Source of the DNA: Desulfobacteraceae bacterium
GTDB lineage: Bacteria; Desulfobacterota; Desulfobacteria; Desulfobacterales; Desulfosarcinaceae
Reading direction: 5' to 3'
Assembly (NCBI GenBank): GCA_027068085.1
Contig: JAMOUQ010000044.1
Coordinates: forward strand, 30,995-94,994
Length of the DNA: 64,000 nt
Below the pieces are notes generated by a model. The model searched no databases, was not told where the DNA came from, and was given only the letters and a program-made list of their open reading frames with translations. Shown here in pieces: positions 25,829 through 35,530 of this stretch (the stretch's first letter is position 1; each line of letters opens with the position of its first letter). Made by a program: the position numbers and the translations under genes.

Positions 25829-25892
25829 GGCGGTTTCCCTTCCGGGACCGATCGTGACGGGACGGTTGAGGCTGTCAAGGTCCGCTCATGGC

Positions 25893-26726
25893 TCAGGGAT
25901 GGAGACGTTTTGCGATTTTATCCAGCTCCCGGGAGCGCAGCCAGAAAATGCCGGTATTTAGTTTGCGGTCGAACTCCAGCAGGGCGTCTGTCTGCCGGCC
26001 GACCCAGATGTATTTCCGGGAGCCTTTTTTGACGGGACTGACACGGCCGTAACGGGCGAAGGCCTCCTGGCGCAGGAGTTTGAAACGCGGCATGCCGTAG
26101 ACCCACATGGTTATGGAATACAGTTGATTGCGCCAGAAACCGAAGATCAGCCCGTCGAGTTCGACTTTTGCCCAGCGCAGGGGCCGGTCCTTCCATGCAT
26201 ACTGGACTATTGCGCCATACAGATCTTCTGTCTTGACCCTGACCAGGCTGCCCAGGGCCGCCGGCCGCATTCTCCACCGCAGGCCCCGGAAAGGGAGGCG
26301 GTCGATTCCGGAAGAAAGAACTCCGGTTTTCAAGCCGGCCGGAGCTTTGCCGGCCGGTTTCCGGCCACTGCGGGGCTTGGTGGCGTCAGGTCCGGAGCTA
26401 TTGCCGTCCGGCCGGGGTTTACCCTTACCGGTGTTGGGAAAACCGGTTTCGGGCGGAGGGACGGCATCTTTTTTCGCCCGCGATGGATCACCGGGGGCAT
26501 CAACTATTCTTTGGACATCGGCCCCGGGCACTGCCACGACAATTCCGTGCAGGTAGAATTTTACCGTTGAACCTTCCTTCCAGACCCTGGACGTGGTGAA
26601 TTTTTCTCCCGAACGCAGGATTATAGTGGCGGCTTCGGCCGCCGGCCGGAGGCCCGGGCTTGAGAGCAACATCACCAATGCCATCAGGCAGGAGCTGAAA
26701 CCCGGAACTTTGGATCGCTTCTTCAT
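25893..26726 (-). CDS. Secreted protein of unknown function
   Basis: This 277-residue protein has an N-terminal signal sequence (KKRSK, then a hydrophobic stretch, cleavage near AEAA). A short domain follows (IILRSGEKFTTSRVWKEGSTVKFYL, residues about 36-65) of the kind that binds structures at the envelope. A low-complexity Pro/Lys/Gly linker runs from about 80 to 140, and a C-terminal domain from about 150 to 277 is rich in Trp, Arg and Tyr (GLRWRMRP, FGFWRNQLYSITMWVYG). I cannot name the C-terminal domain. It is convergent with the ABC binding-protein gene. The second ATG (26726) suits the AAGGGGC ribosome site better than the first. Confidence 0.7.
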   Translation of the reverse strand: MKKRSKVPGFSSCLMALVMLLSSPGLRPAAEAATIILRSGEKFTTSRVWKEGSTVKFYLHGIVVAVPGADVQRIVDAPGDPSRAKKDAVPPPETGFPNTGKGKPRPDGNSSGPDATKPRSGRKPAGKAPAGLKTGVLSSGIDRLPFRGLRWRMRPAALGSLVRVKTEDLYGAIVQYAWKDRPLRWAKVELDGLIFGFWRNQLYSITMWVYGMPRFKLLRQEAFARYGRVSPVKKGSRKYIWVGRQTDALLEFDRKLNTGIFWLRSRELDKIAKRLHP

Positions 26727-27169
26727 GGACATGCCCCTTGAACTTCAATCCTCAGGCGGTTGCCGGCCGGGACCGGTCTAAAGACAGGCCTGGAGGCATC
26801 CCTGTTGTTGCGGTTCTTTGGTTTGAAATGAGCCGAATGCCGGCCGTATCTTCAGAACGTTAAATCGGCTGATCCGGGTGCTTACTTGAGCCGTATCTCG
26901 CCCCGGGCGGATCGACCGTTTCCGGCTTAAGCCGGCAATCGAATCCGGGTGCCGTTTTGGTTTGCTTGAAACTTGCCCCGCGGCCGGGGCGATTGTATAC
27001 TGATCCTGTATCTTGAGCGGGACTTTACAACGGGGCAATACGGACAGCGGCAGCGGTTTTTTCAAGGACCTGATTCCGGCTTTCGGCGGCGGGGCGTTTC
27101 GGGCTGCACCGGCGGCCGGAATGCCGTTGAAGGTGTAATCTTTCCCGGAGCCGGAGAAAGGAGCGGGCC
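26727..27169. other. Divergent intergenic region, 443 bp
   Basis: The region separates the secreted-protein gene (left) from the DUF3786 gene (right). A perfect 14-bp palindrome CCGGCTTAAGCCGG lies at 26922-26935, the only strong symmetry seen, and could be an operator. TCCGGGTGC occurs twice nearby (about 26873 and 26944). No convincing promoter or gene was found; a longer minus-strand reading frame here has no domain-like pattern. Confidence 0.4.
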
Positions 27170-28105
27170 GTGTCGACAGGGGCGTGCGGAGTAAATTGTG
27201 ATCTGTGCCGTTTGCGGCTGCTGGGTACCTGTTCAACCTGCGGGAGCGGCAAAAGCCGGGAGGCGGAAGCGAAACGGGCCGCCCAGGAAAGACTGTTCGG
27301 GCAGCCGTGCCCTGTTCTGGCCTGCGCCATCATGAACAAGGTGGACTACTGTCTGCGGGATTGCCTCCAGTTTCCCTGCGATAATTTCAGTTGCGGGCCC
27401 TATCCTTTCAGCCGGAGTTTCCTCGACATGCAGCAGCGCCGGCTGGCGGAATTGCCTCCGGCCCTGGATCCCAATGGCCGTCCTCTGAACGTGCCGCAGC
27501 AGTACTGGGAGACCCTGGCAGAGCGGGACACCCGGCAGGTTTGCAATGCCACCCTGGTGGAAGCTGACGGCAAGGGGCGTTTCCACTTCCGGTTCCTGGA
27601 CCGCAGGGTGCGGGTGACACCTTCGTTACGGGTGCTTGAAGAGGCCGGGGCCGGTGGCGGCTGGCACCAGGTAAACGACCCCCTGCTGGAACTGACGACC
27701 CTGACCTATTTGACGGCCACGGAGAAAATCTTCCCTCTTGCCAACAGGCTGGCGGGCATAAAGGATCTCAAACAGGGGTTTTATTTTCAGGGCCGGCATG
27801 TGTTGCCCGTCAGCCCTTTGCTGGAGCGTTTCGGTGATGATCCGGGCGGTTTTGCAGACGCCTGCCGCCTTCTGGAAGGTGTGCCGGCGCAGATGGCCGA
27901 CCTGGGTTTCAGGCTGCTTCCTTTCCCCCGCCTGCCGGTCTATTTTCTCTACTGGCAGGCCGCAGACGATTTCAGGGCGCGGATAGACGTTCTTTTCGAT
28001 TGCTCGGTTGAAAACATCTTTACTGCCCCGGCCATCTGGATTCTTGTCCGGCGTATGGTGATCGCCCTGCTGCAGGCGGGCCGGACACAGGCCGGGTCTT
28101 TGTAG
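27170..28105 (+). CDS. DUF3786 protein with N-terminal cysteine cluster
   Basis: This is a 311-residue protein. The first ~75 residues hold a cysteine-rich cluster (CGVNCDLCRLRLLGTCSTC, then CPVLACAI, CLRDC, FPCDNFSCG), probably a metal or iron-sulfur site. The rest matches the DUF3786 pattern seen in Desulfobacterota (DPLLELTTLTYLTATEKI, then LPRLPVYFLYW, with ILVRRM at the end). The family's function is unproven; a corrinoid or redox role has been considered plausible because of its distribution in anaerobes. It starts with GTG; GAAAGGAGCGG precedes it. It converges on the chemoreceptor gene across a long inverted repeat. Confidence 0.75.
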   Translation: MSTGACGVNCDLCRLRLLGTCSTCGSGKSREAEAKRAAQERLFGQPCPVLACAIMNKVDYCLRDCLQFPCDNFSCGPYPFSRSFLDMQQRRLAELPPALDPNGRPLNVPQQYWETLAERDTRQVCNATLVEADGKGRFHFRFLDRRVRVTPSLRVLEEAGAGGGWHQVNDPLLELTTLTYLTATEKIFPLANRLAGIKDLKQGFYFQGRHVLPVSPLLERFGDDPGGFADACRLLEGVPAQMADLGFRLLPFPRLPVYFLYWQAADDFRARIDVLFDCSVENIFTAPAIWILVRRMVIALLQAGRTQAGSL

Positions 28106-28126
28106 AATCGGGACAGACATCGAATT

Positions 28127-28178
28127 GCCGCCGGCCCGGCCGGGAAACTTTGCTCGATTTCCCGGCAGGACCGGCGGC
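28127..28178. repeat. Long inverted repeat between convergent genes
   Basis: Arms 28127-28147 and 28158-28178 (21 nt each, 19 of 21 positions complementary) enclose a 10-nt loop. Both arms are very GC-rich, ending GGGAAA on the left and starting TTTCCC on the right. It sits between the stops of the DUF3786 and chemoreceptor genes and may serve as a bidirectional terminator or transcript stabiliser, though no T-run follows the stem on either side. Confidence 0.7.
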
Positions 28179-28198
28179 TTGGGCATTGGGAGGAGGGA

Positions 28199-29920
28199 TC
28201 AATGCCTGAAACGACCAACGATGGTGGTCAGTTGGGCCGACATCTGCTTGAGCTGTTCGGCGTTCAGCCTGATCTGATTGCTGCTGTTGGCCATCTGGCC
28301 GGCGGCTGAGTTGACGGCCGCCATGTCCTGGGTTATTTGCTCCGCGACGCTGGAACTCTGATTCACGTTTTCGTTTACTTCCTGGATTCCCTGGGAAGCC
28401 TGGGAGATGTTGTCGGCTATTTCCCGGGTGGCTACCGATTGTTCTTCGACAGCGGTGGCGATGGTGGCCACGATATCGTTTACCCCCTCGATGACTTTGG
28501 AGATCTGGTCGATTTCCGTGACAGTCGAGGCCGTGGTGCTCTGAACCTCTTCGATCTTGGCCTTGATATCCTGAGTGGCCTCCGCGGTCTGCTTGGCCAG
28601 TTCCTTGATCTCGTTGGCCACCACGGCAAAACCTTTGCCCGCCTCTCCGGCCCGGGCGGCCTCGATGGTGGCGTTGAGGGCCAGAAGGTTGGTCTGTTCG
28701 GATATCTCGGTTATGGTCTCGGTGACCTTGCCTATCTGTTCGGCGGCTTTGCCGAGGGCGTCCATCTTTTCGGCAGCACTCCGGGACTGATTGACCGCTT
28801 CGTCGGAGATCGTGCGGGCCTTTTCGGAGTTCTGGGCGATCTCGTTGATGGTCGCGGTCATTTCTCCGGCGGCAGTGGCAACCATGCTGGTGTTGGCAGA
28901 CGATTCTTCCATGGCGGCTGCCACGTTGTTGAGGTTGCTGCTCATTTGCTGGGCCGCGGCGGTAACATTGTCGGCCCGGTTGGTTGTGTCTTCCGAGTTG
29001 GATGCCAGCTCCACGGCTACATTGGCCATCTCGGCGGCGGATTCATTTACGTTTGCGGCGTTTTCGGCCAGCTTTGCGATGATACCCTGCAATTTTTCGA
29101 TGAATACGTTGAAAAGCCTGGCCAGTTCGCCGATCTCGTCGTTGGAATCTATGCTGACCCGTTTGGTCAGGTCACCCTCGCCTTCGGCGATATCGTGAAA
29201 ATTGACGATCATGGTTTTCAAGGCCCTTGTGATGCCGGTAACGATGAAAAAACACAGTACCATTGTAAGAGCGAAGATCGGCGAAACCACGGCCAGCATC
29301 GAGAGGTATTTCCGGCGGGCCTGTTTCTCGATGGCGGCGGTGGCCCCGGCCAGGTAGGTTTTTATGTTGTCGATGTAGACCCCGGTGCCCAGCCAGAAGT
29401 CGGTTCCCGGAATCATGACGGCATAGCTGAGCTTGGGCTGGTCGCCGGCACCCGGCTTGGGCCAGACGTATCGCACGAAGCCTCCGCCGTTGCGGGCTTT
29501 TTCATAGAGATCCTTGACAAAATAGGTTCCGTTTTTGTCCTTTATGGACCCCATGTCTTTCCCGTACAGGCTCTTTTTGATGTGGGCGATTGTCTTGCTG
29601 CCTCTGAAGACGAAGAAATATCCGGAACGGTCATGCTCGTAACGTACGTTATTGAGCATCCGGCGAACGGCGTTGATCTGCTCCCGGGCATCGGCGATGT
29701 TCCTTATCCTGTTGGCGATGACCACGGCCATGGTGCGGGTGACGGCCTCGAGTTTTTCCTTCTGACCGTCAAGCATTACCTCCTTGGTCTGTCCCAATCC
29801 GATCTGCTTGACGGCGTTTGCAGTGCGCCAGGTGAAAAACAGCATCAAGGCAAACAGCAGCGCAACGCCGGCAACCAGGAGCATCATTCTGTATTTGATC
29901 GTCAGTCGATTCAGAAACAT
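28199..29920 (-). CDS. Methyl-accepting chemotaxis protein with periplasmic single-Cache domain
   Basis: This 573-residue receptor has a first membrane helix at about 12-30 and a periplasmic single-Cache sensor at about 55-200 (the [11 protein letters not shown] strand and the [15 protein letters not shown] region). A second helix lies at about 210-228. A HAMP domain follows ([25 protein letters not shown]). The cytoplasmic signalling hairpin has the conserved tip around [20 protein letters not shown], so it should couple to CheA/CheW. No pentapeptide tether for CheR is present. The ligand is unknown; such domains often sense organic acids. GGGAGGG precedes the ATG. It is the only chemotaxis gene in the window. 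Confidence 0.95.
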   Translation of the reverse strand: MFLNRLTIKYRMMLLVAGVALLFALMLFFTWRTANAVKQIGLGQTKEVMLDGQKEKLEAVTRTMAVVIANRIRNIADAREQINAVRRMLNNVRYEHDRSGYFFVFRGSKTIAHIKKSLYGKDMGSIKDKNGTYFVKDLYEKARNGGGFVRYVWPKPGAGDQPKLSYAVMIPGTDFWLGTGVYIDNIKTYLAGATAAIEKQARRKYLSMLAVVSPIFALTMVLCFFIVTGITRALKTMIVNFHDIAEGEGDLTKRVSIDSNDEIGELARLFNVFIEKLQGIIAKLAENAANVNESAAEMANVAVELASNSEDTTNRADNVTAAAQQMSSNLNNVAAAMEESSANTSMVATAAGEMTATINEIAQNSEKARTISDEAVNQSRSAAEKMDALGKAAEQIGKVTETITEISEQTNLLALNATIEAARAGEAGKGFAVVANEIKELAKQTAEATQDIKAKIEEVQSTTASTVTEIDQISKVIEGVNDIVATIATAVEEQSVATREIADNISQASQGIQEVNENVNQSSSVAEQITQDMAAVNSAAGQMANSSNQIRLNAEQLKQMSAQLTTIVGRFRH

Positions 29921-30020
29921 GCAATTGCCCTCCCTTTGTGTTCATACGGATTTCTCTTACGTCAAATGGTATCGGCCGGCGCGCAAAAGGGGTGACAACC
30001 GAAATTAAACCATAAAACAA

Positions 30021-31007
30021 CTATGCATTTTGATTGTTCTGGATTGTATCGAAGAATGTTTTCAGGGATTGTTTTCTGCCGGTCAGGCCGAGTTTCTTCC
30101 GGATGGCGTTCCTGATGTTTGTTACGGTGTGGGGGGACAGGTACAGGGATCTGGCTATCTGTTTGGTGCTCAGTCCCTGGCGGACAAGATCGGCGACCCT
30201 GCACTGGGCCGGAGTCAGGATACGATAACAGGATGCCAGGGAACCTGTCAGGGGAGGCAGCAGGGTGTCGATGTTCGATCTGATGACGTTCAATACGACC
30301 TGGCCGTCGTTGTCCGGTGTGCATTTTTCCAGCCGGTCGAGATAGGGCAGGATGAATTTACGGACGTTCATCATCAGGTCGGCTTCGACGGCCCTTTTCT
30401 CGATGGCCCGGTTGTCGAGGATGGTTTTCAGGGCCTTGTTCAATTTTTCAAGTTCAATGGCGCGCTGCCGGCCGGTGTTGTTGCAATGGGCCAGGTCGCC
30501 GACAAGAAAAGCCAGCTGGCTGAGAAAGGCCGCCACGGCGCGGCTTTTGCTCCGCGGGATTACCGGCAACTTTCTGACCGCCTGTATGAAGGCTGATCTG
30601 TCGAAACCATAGCGTTCAGCCTGGCCGGCAAAATCCAGGATTTGATCAGAGCCGGGAGGGCTGCAAAAAAACTGGCCGCCGAACAGGACACCGGCTATTT
30701 TTCCGTCAACCAGCAAAGGGGTCGCAATTTCCATAATTCCGTGGCGGCAACTGAAAATCCTGGCTCTGCGGCCAGCCTCCATCTGGCGGACGATTTGCCC
30801 GTCGAAGATGGCGCAGCGGCTGCGGGCACCTGGATGGCGGTGGTAGAAAAGATTGCAGACCGAATTGCGGCCTGAGCGTGCAATGAGGGTGCCGCCGGTG
30901 GTGATGATACTGGCTGCTATACCAAAGGCTTCGAACAGGTGGTCGCAAAGCTGCTGAAGCCTTTCAGGATCGATGAGATCCAATCCGGCGGCGGCCGGCA
31001 AAGTCAT
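30021..31007 (-). CDS. PocR-domain LuxR-type transcription regulator
   Basis: This 328-residue protein has a PocR-type sensory domain at about 10-180, with a Cys-containing loop (CNLFYHRHPGARSRC) and IATPLLVDGKIAGVLFGGQFF. The C-terminal LuxR helix-turn-helix at about 255-320 reads LTPAQCRVADLVRQGLSTKQIARSLYLSPHTVTNI. PocR domains bind small hydrocarbons or corrinoid-linked cues. The target is not evident: the downstream gene on this strand is the chemoreceptor, and the upstream gene is purB. It starts at the internal ATG with AGGAGC upstream, not at the longer ORF start. Confidence 0.85.
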   Translation of the reverse strand: MTLPAAAGLDLIDPERLQQLCDHLFEAFGIAASIITTGGTLIARSGRNSVCNLFYHRHPGARSRCAIFDGQIVRQMEAGRRARIFSCRHGIMEIATPLLVDGKIAGVLFGGQFFCSPPGSDQILDFAGQAERYGFDRSAFIQAVRKLPVIPRSKSRAVAAFLSQLAFLVGDLAHCNNTGRQRAIELEKLNKALKTILDNRAIEKRAVEADLMMNVRKFILPYLDRLEKCTPDNDGQVVLNVIRSNIDTLLPPLTGSLASCYRILTPAQCRVADLVRQGLSTKQIARSLYLSPHTVTNIRNAIRKKLGLTGRKQSLKTFFDTIQNNQNA

Positions 31008-31150
31008 GGCCTGGCTCCTGTTGCTCGGGACAGGCGGGGAAACCGCCATAAAGGCCGGTAAGCACCGGCCAGTAGGTAGTTGTGATCTTCATCCTTGGCT
31101 GGTTCCGGAGCCGGATCTGCTTTCACCGGCCGGCGGGCCAAGGCAGGCTT

Positions 31151-32509
31151 TCAATCCACCAGCTGAATTCCGGTATAGTTTTGCGGGCAGATGGCGGTCA
31201 ATTCCTGTTTGACGGCTTCTGGGACCGGAAGGCCGGAGACGAACTCGGATACTGTTTGACGGGTTATCCGCCGGTTGGTGCGCGTGAGCTGTTTAAGTCG
31301 TTCATAGGCGTCTTTGACTCCTTCACGGCGCAGGATGGTCTGAATTGCTTCGGCCACCACGGCCCAGTTGTTTTCAAGGTCGTTTTCCAGGGCCTGGCGG
31401 TTGAGCAAGAGTTTGTCAAGTCCCCGGCCGATGGAGCCAAGGGCTATCAGGCCGTGTCCCAGGGCCACCCCCAGGTTGCGGGTTACCGTCGAATCGGTAA
31501 GATCGCGCTGCAGCCGGGAAACCGGGAGCTTGGCGGCCATATGCTCCAGCAGGCTGTTGGCCACCCCCAGGTTGCCTTCGGCATTTTCGAAATCGATGGG
31601 ATTGACCTTGTGGGGCATGGTCGAAGAGCCCACTTCTCCGGCTTTGATCTTCTGTTTGAAATAGTCCATCGAGATGTAGGTCCAGATGTCCCGGCAAAGG
31701 TCCAGGGCGATGGTGTTGATCCGGGCCAGGCCGTGGCAGAAGGCGGCCAGGTTGTCGTAAGGCTCGATCTGGGTGGTCAGCCGGGTGCGTTTCAGGCCCA
31801 GCCTGTCGTTGACCAGGTTGTCGGCGAAAGCAACCCAGTCGATATCGGGATAGGCCGCCAGATGGGCGTTGAAGTTGCCGGTCGCCCCGCCGAACTTGGC
31901 TGAAAAAGGGACCGCTTCCAGCAGGTGCAGCTGGCCCCGGATACGCTCGGCAAAGACCATGATCTCTTTGCCCAGGCGGGTGGGAGTTGCCGGCTGGCCA
32001 TGGGTGCGGGCCAGCATGGGCACATCCTTCCATTGGCGGGCAAGCTCTCGCAGTTTTTTCACCAGCCGGTCCAGGGCGGGCCGGATCACCTGCTGCCAGG
32101 CTTCTTTAAGGGCAAGCGGCATGGCGGTGTTGTTGATGTCCTGGGAGGTCAGGCCGAAGTGGATGAACTGCTTGTAATCTGCCAGACCCAGCTTTTCGAA
32201 GCGTTCGGCCAGAAAATACTCGACCGCCTTGACGTCGTGGTTGGTCACCGCTTCGATTTCCTTGATCCGCCGGGCGTCGGCAAGCTCGAAGTGCCGGTAT
32301 ATTTCCCTCAGGCCGGAGACCTTCCGGCTGTCCAGCGATTTGAGACGGGGCAGGGGCAGTTCGGCAAGGGCTATGAAATACTCCACCTCCACCCTTACCC
32401 GGTAGCGTATCAGGCCGGCTTCACTGAAATAATCCGCCAGGGCCCCGGTGGCGCGGCGATAACGTCCATCGACCGGCGATATGGCTGTCAACACATCGAG
32501 TTGCATCAT
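31151..32509 (-). CDS. purB: Adenylosuccinate lyase
   Basis: This 452-residue protein has the fumarase/aspartase superfamily signature SSTMPHKVNPIDFENAEGN, the N-terminal LTAISPVDGRYRRA and the TSQDINNT region of PurB. It catalyses two steps of purine synthesis: fumarate release from SAICAR and from adenylosuccinate. The length and the YISMDYF segment place it with the long-form E. coli-like type. The start is one of two consecutive ATGs (32509 or 32506) after AAAGGAAA. It follows recD2 with a 68-bp gap and precedes the PocR regulator. Confidence 0.95.
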   Translation of the reverse strand: MMQLDVLTAISPVDGRYRRATGALADYFSEAGLIRYRVRVEVEYFIALAELPLPRLKSLDSRKVSGLREIYRHFELADARRIKEIEAVTNHDVKAVEYFLAERFEKLGLADYKQFIHFGLTSQDINNTAMPLALKEAWQQVIRPALDRLVKKLRELARQWKDVPMLARTHGQPATPTRLGKEIMVFAERIRGQLHLLEAVPFSAKFGGATGNFNAHLAAYPDIDWVAFADNLVNDRLGLKRTRLTTQIEPYDNLAAFCHGLARINTIALDLCRDIWTYISMDYFKQKIKAGEVGSSTMPHKVNPIDFENAEGNLGVANSLLEHMAAKLPVSRLQRDLTDSTVTRNLGVALGHGLIALGSIGRGLDKLLLNRQALENDLENNWAVVAEAIQTILRREGVKDAYERLKQLTRTNRRITRQTVSEFVSGLPVPEAVKQELTAICPQNYTGIQLVD

Positions 32510-32577
32510 GTATTTCCTTTTGTTACGGTATGTTATATCCAGCGGTCGGTTAAGTATAGGTGATGCCGGAGGCAGTG

Positions 32578-34821
32578 TCAACCAGGGGATGCATCCCGCG
32601 CACCGCCGGTGGTGACGTGGCTGCTCAGTTTAAGCCGCAGCCCGGTATAGCGCTTTTGGGGCGAGTCGTTTTTCAGGGCGATGGCCAGGGCCTGCCGGGT
32701 GCCGACCAGAACCGCCAGGCGGCTGGCCCGGGTAAGGGCCGTGTAGACCAGGTTGCGCTGGAGCATGACAAAGTGCTGGGTGGTCACCGGCACGACCACC
32801 GCCGGGTACTCTGACCCCTGGGCCTTGTGGATGGAGACCGCGTAGGCCAGGCTGATCTGATCCAGCTCGGTGAAATCGTATTCCACCAGGCGTTGATCGA
32901 AACGGATCATGACACGCCGCAGGGGCCTGTCGATGGCTTCTATGAAGCCGATGTCTCCGTTGAAGACGTCTTTTTCATAATCGTTGCGTTGTTGCATGAT
33001 CCTGTCGCCCGCGGCCAGCCGCCGCCCGCCGTGTTCGATCCTGTCGTCCGACCGGTTCAGGCTTTGCTGCAGGACCCGGTTGAGATTCAGGGCGCCCAGT
33101 GTTCCGCGGTGCATGGGGGTCAGGACCTGGATTTCGTCCACGGCCGACAGTCCGAAGCGTTGGGGGATTCTTTGCGCCACCAGGGTCCTGACGGTTTCCA
33201 GCACGTCCTCGGGATCTTCCTGCTGGATGAAGTAGTAGTCGCTCAGGCTGTCCCCGGCCCTGGGCGGGTCCAGCGGCATTTTGCCCGCCAGTATCCTGTG
33301 GGCGTTTGTCACGATTCTGCTTTGGCGGGCCTGGCGGAAGATTTCCCGCAGCTGGACCACCGGCAGGATACCCGAGGCGATGATGTCCTTAAGCACGTTG
33401 CCCGGGCCCACAGACGGCAGCTGGTTGACATCACCCACCAGGATCAGGGTGGTGCCGGCAGCCACGGCCTTGAGCAGGTGGTGCATCAGGACGGTGTCGA
33501 TCATGGAGGCCTCATCGACGATCAGCAGGTCGCAGTCCAGAAGGCGGCGCTCGTTTTTCTGAAATCCCTGCCCCGGCTTGTAGCCCAGGAGGCGGTGGAT
33601 GGTCCCGGCGCGGTGGCCGGTGGCCTCGGACATCCGCTTGGCCGCCCGGCCCGTGGGGGCCGCCAGGAGGACCTTTTTGGCGGCCTTGTGATAAAGGTCG
33701 ATGATGGCCCTGATGATGGTGGTCTTGCCGGTTCCCGGCCCCCCGGTGATGACCATCGGCCGCGACCGGAGGGCGGTTTCCACGGCCTTGCACTGGTTGG
33801 GGGCCAGCTTGAGCGCCAGCCGTTGCTGAACCTGCCCCAGGGCGGCCTTCGGGTCGGGCACCAGGGGGCGCCCGCCGGTGGCGGCCAGTCCCGCCAGGCG
33901 TCTGGCGATGCTGATCTCGCACAGGTGGAGGGCCGCCGGATAGACCGCCTTGTTGTCGGGTTGGAAATGGTCAGGATCGCTATTGAGGTCTTCGATCACC
34001 AGTTGTCTGGCGGCCGTCAGATCGGCAATCGCCTGGCGGACCGCCTCTTCGGGCACCTGGAGAATCTTGACGCAGCGGCCGATCAGCTCCCTGTACGGCA
34101 GGTAGCAGTGCCCTTCGTCCGACGCCTTGTTCAGGACATACAGAAGTCCGGCCTCGATCCTGAGACTGGAATGGGCGGAGAAACCCAGGCGGGAAGCTAT
34201 CCGGTCGGCGGTCAGAAATCCGATCCCCCAGATATCGGTGGCCAGGCGGTAAGGATTCTCGGTGACAACCTTGAGACAATCCTCTCCGTAAGTCTTGTAT
34301 ATCCGGACCGCATAGGCGGTGCTGATGTCGTGGGCCTGGAGAAAGATCATCACCTCGCGGATCTGTTTCTGGGCCTTCCAGGCCGTTTTGATCATCTCCA
34401 GCCGCTTGGGGCCGATACCGTCGACTTCCAGCAGCCGCCGGGGGCTTTCTTCGATCACCTTCAAGGTGTCCTTGCCGAAGCGGTCCACGATCCGGCGGGC
34501 CATTTCAGGCCCGAGCCCCCGGACGAGACCCGAACCCAGGTATTTCCGGATGCCGTACTCACTTGCCGGCTGGCTGGTGCGGCAGGAATCCAGGCGGAAC
34601 TGCGGACCGAACTTGGGGTGCATCTCCCATCTGCCGGTCAGCCGGAGGATGGACCCGGCCGTGGCCTGGGCCATGTGTCCCACCACCGTCACAAGATCTG
34701 CCTTGCCCCTGACCTTCAACTGGGCCACCGTGTAGCCGCTTTCCTGGTCGTGGTAGGTGATCCGTTCCAGCATTCCTTCCAGGGCTGTGTTCGGTCCGGC
34801 CGGTTTGCCTTGGTTGGCCAT
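32578..34821 (-). CDS. recD2: RecD2-type ATP-dependent DNA helicase
   Basis: This 747-residue protein has an N-terminal RecD2-specific region with two helix-hairpin-helix-like elements (GSGLVRGLGPEMA, VDGIGPKRLEMI; residues about 95-145). The helicase core carries Walker A GGPGTGKTT at 360-368 and Walker B VDEAS at 435-439. The C-terminal motif SLAYAVSIHKAQGSEYPAVVVPV is the superfamily-1 motif V/VI region. RecD2 proteins unwind DNA 5' to 3' and act in repair without RecBC. There are no recB or recC genes in the window. AGGAAAA lies before the start codon. It is 18 bp downstream of the TrmO-like gene. Confidence 0.93.
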   Translation of the reverse strand: MANQGKPAGPNTALEGMLERITYHDQESGYTVAQLKVRGKADLVTVVGHMAQATAGSILRLTGRWEMHPKFGPQFRLDSCRTSQPASEYGIRKYLGSGLVRGLGPEMARRIVDRFGKDTLKVIEESPRRLLEVDGIGPKRLEMIKTAWKAQKQIREVMIFLQAHDISTAYAVRIYKTYGEDCLKVVTENPYRLATDIWGIGFLTADRIASRLGFSAHSSLRIEAGLLYVLNKASDEGHCYLPYRELIGRCVKILQVPEEAVRQAIADLTAARQLVIEDLNSDPDHFQPDNKAVYPAALHLCEISIARRLAGLAATGGRPLVPDPKAALGQVQQRLALKLAPNQCKAVETALRSRPMVITGGPGTGKTTIIRAIIDLYHKAAKKVLLAAPTGRAAKRMSEATGHRAGTIHRLLGYKPGQGFQKNERRLLDCDLLIVDEASMIDTVLMHHLLKAVAAGTTLILVGDVNQLPSVGPGNVLKDIIASGILPVVQLREIFRQARQSRIVTNAHRILAGKMPLDPPRAGDSLSDYYFIQQEDPEDVLETVRTLVAQRIPQRFGLSAVDEIQVLTPMHRGTLGALNLNRVLQQSLNRSDDRIEHGGRRLAAGDRIMQQRNDYEKDVFNGDIGFIEAIDRPLRRVMIRFDQRLVEYDFTELDQISLAYAVSIHKAQGSEYPAVVVPVTTQHFVMLQRNLVYTALTRASRLAVLVGTRQALAIALKNDSPQKRYTGLRLKLSSHVTTGGARDASPG

Positions 34822-34839
34822 TTCAATTTTCCTGAATTT

Positions 34840-35277
34840 CTAATGTGGATCTGATCCGGAACTCATATCGAGCCAGTCCGGCAAACGGACTTTGTCGCCG
34901 GAGACTTCCGGCGGGATATAGGGTTTTATGTCCAGCACCGGAGAATCCGGCAGGGCGTCGAGCCCGTCGACCAGCAGGCGGTTGCCTTTTACCTCCAGCA
35001 GGCGGCAAAGACAAGCGGCGATCAGGTTCGGCCGCACCGGGGCATGGGTGGCAAACACCCCCCTGAGGGGCTTGGCCGGGTCGCAGCGGGGATGGACCTG
35101 GAGGATCTGGCGTTTTTCGGTTGTATCATTGCGGTCAAACCAGTACAAGACCAAGAGGTGCGAGAAGTCTTCTATCCCCAGCAAGGCCGGCGCGAAGGCA
35201 GGGTCGATATCGATCCAGGTCTTATCGCCGGTTTGAACAACCTTGCCTACCGGGTAGACTTTAAAATGACTTTGCAT
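34840..35277 (-). CDS. TsaA/TrmO-like methyltransferase-fold protein (second, short)
   Basis: This 145-residue protein corresponds to the TsaA barrel alone. Visible are FKVYPVGKV at the start, LLGIEDFSHLLVLYWFDR, GVFATHAPVRPNLIAACL (where trmO has RSxxRPNPIG), and DGLDALPDSPVLDIKPYIP. It lacks the C-terminal extension seen in tRNA-modifying TrmO. The change of RSxxRPNPIG to HAPVRPNLIA affects the core SAM/substrate signature, so its activity may differ from the other copy at 20581-21420. It lies directly upstream of recD2 and is probably co-transcribed with it. Confidence 0.8.
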   Translation of the reverse strand: MQSHFKVYPVGKVVQTGDKTWIDIDPAFAPALLGIEDFSHLLVLYWFDRNDTTEKRQILQVHPRCDPAKPLRGVFATHAPVRPNLIAACLCRLLEVKGNRLLVDGLDALPDSPVLDIKPYIPPEVSGDKVRLPDWLDMSSGSDPH

Positions 35278-35530
35278 AAGGCAATCCTGTGGTCTATTGA
35301 TTGAAAGCCGTTGTGGCCGGCACCGGCGGCATCCTGCAAGGCCGGGCGACGGGCCGCCGTGATTTACCCTCTGCCTCCTGCGGCCTCGGACATAGAAGCA
35401 GGTTTGGTCCCGCTTTGCAAGAGCCGGCCCCGGCCGGTGGCTTGAAATTTTGGCGGGGCTTGGTTAAATTCAATCAGAACAGATTGTCAGCGTCCGCCGG
35501 AACCCGGCTGCACCGCCAACTGGAGCTAAC

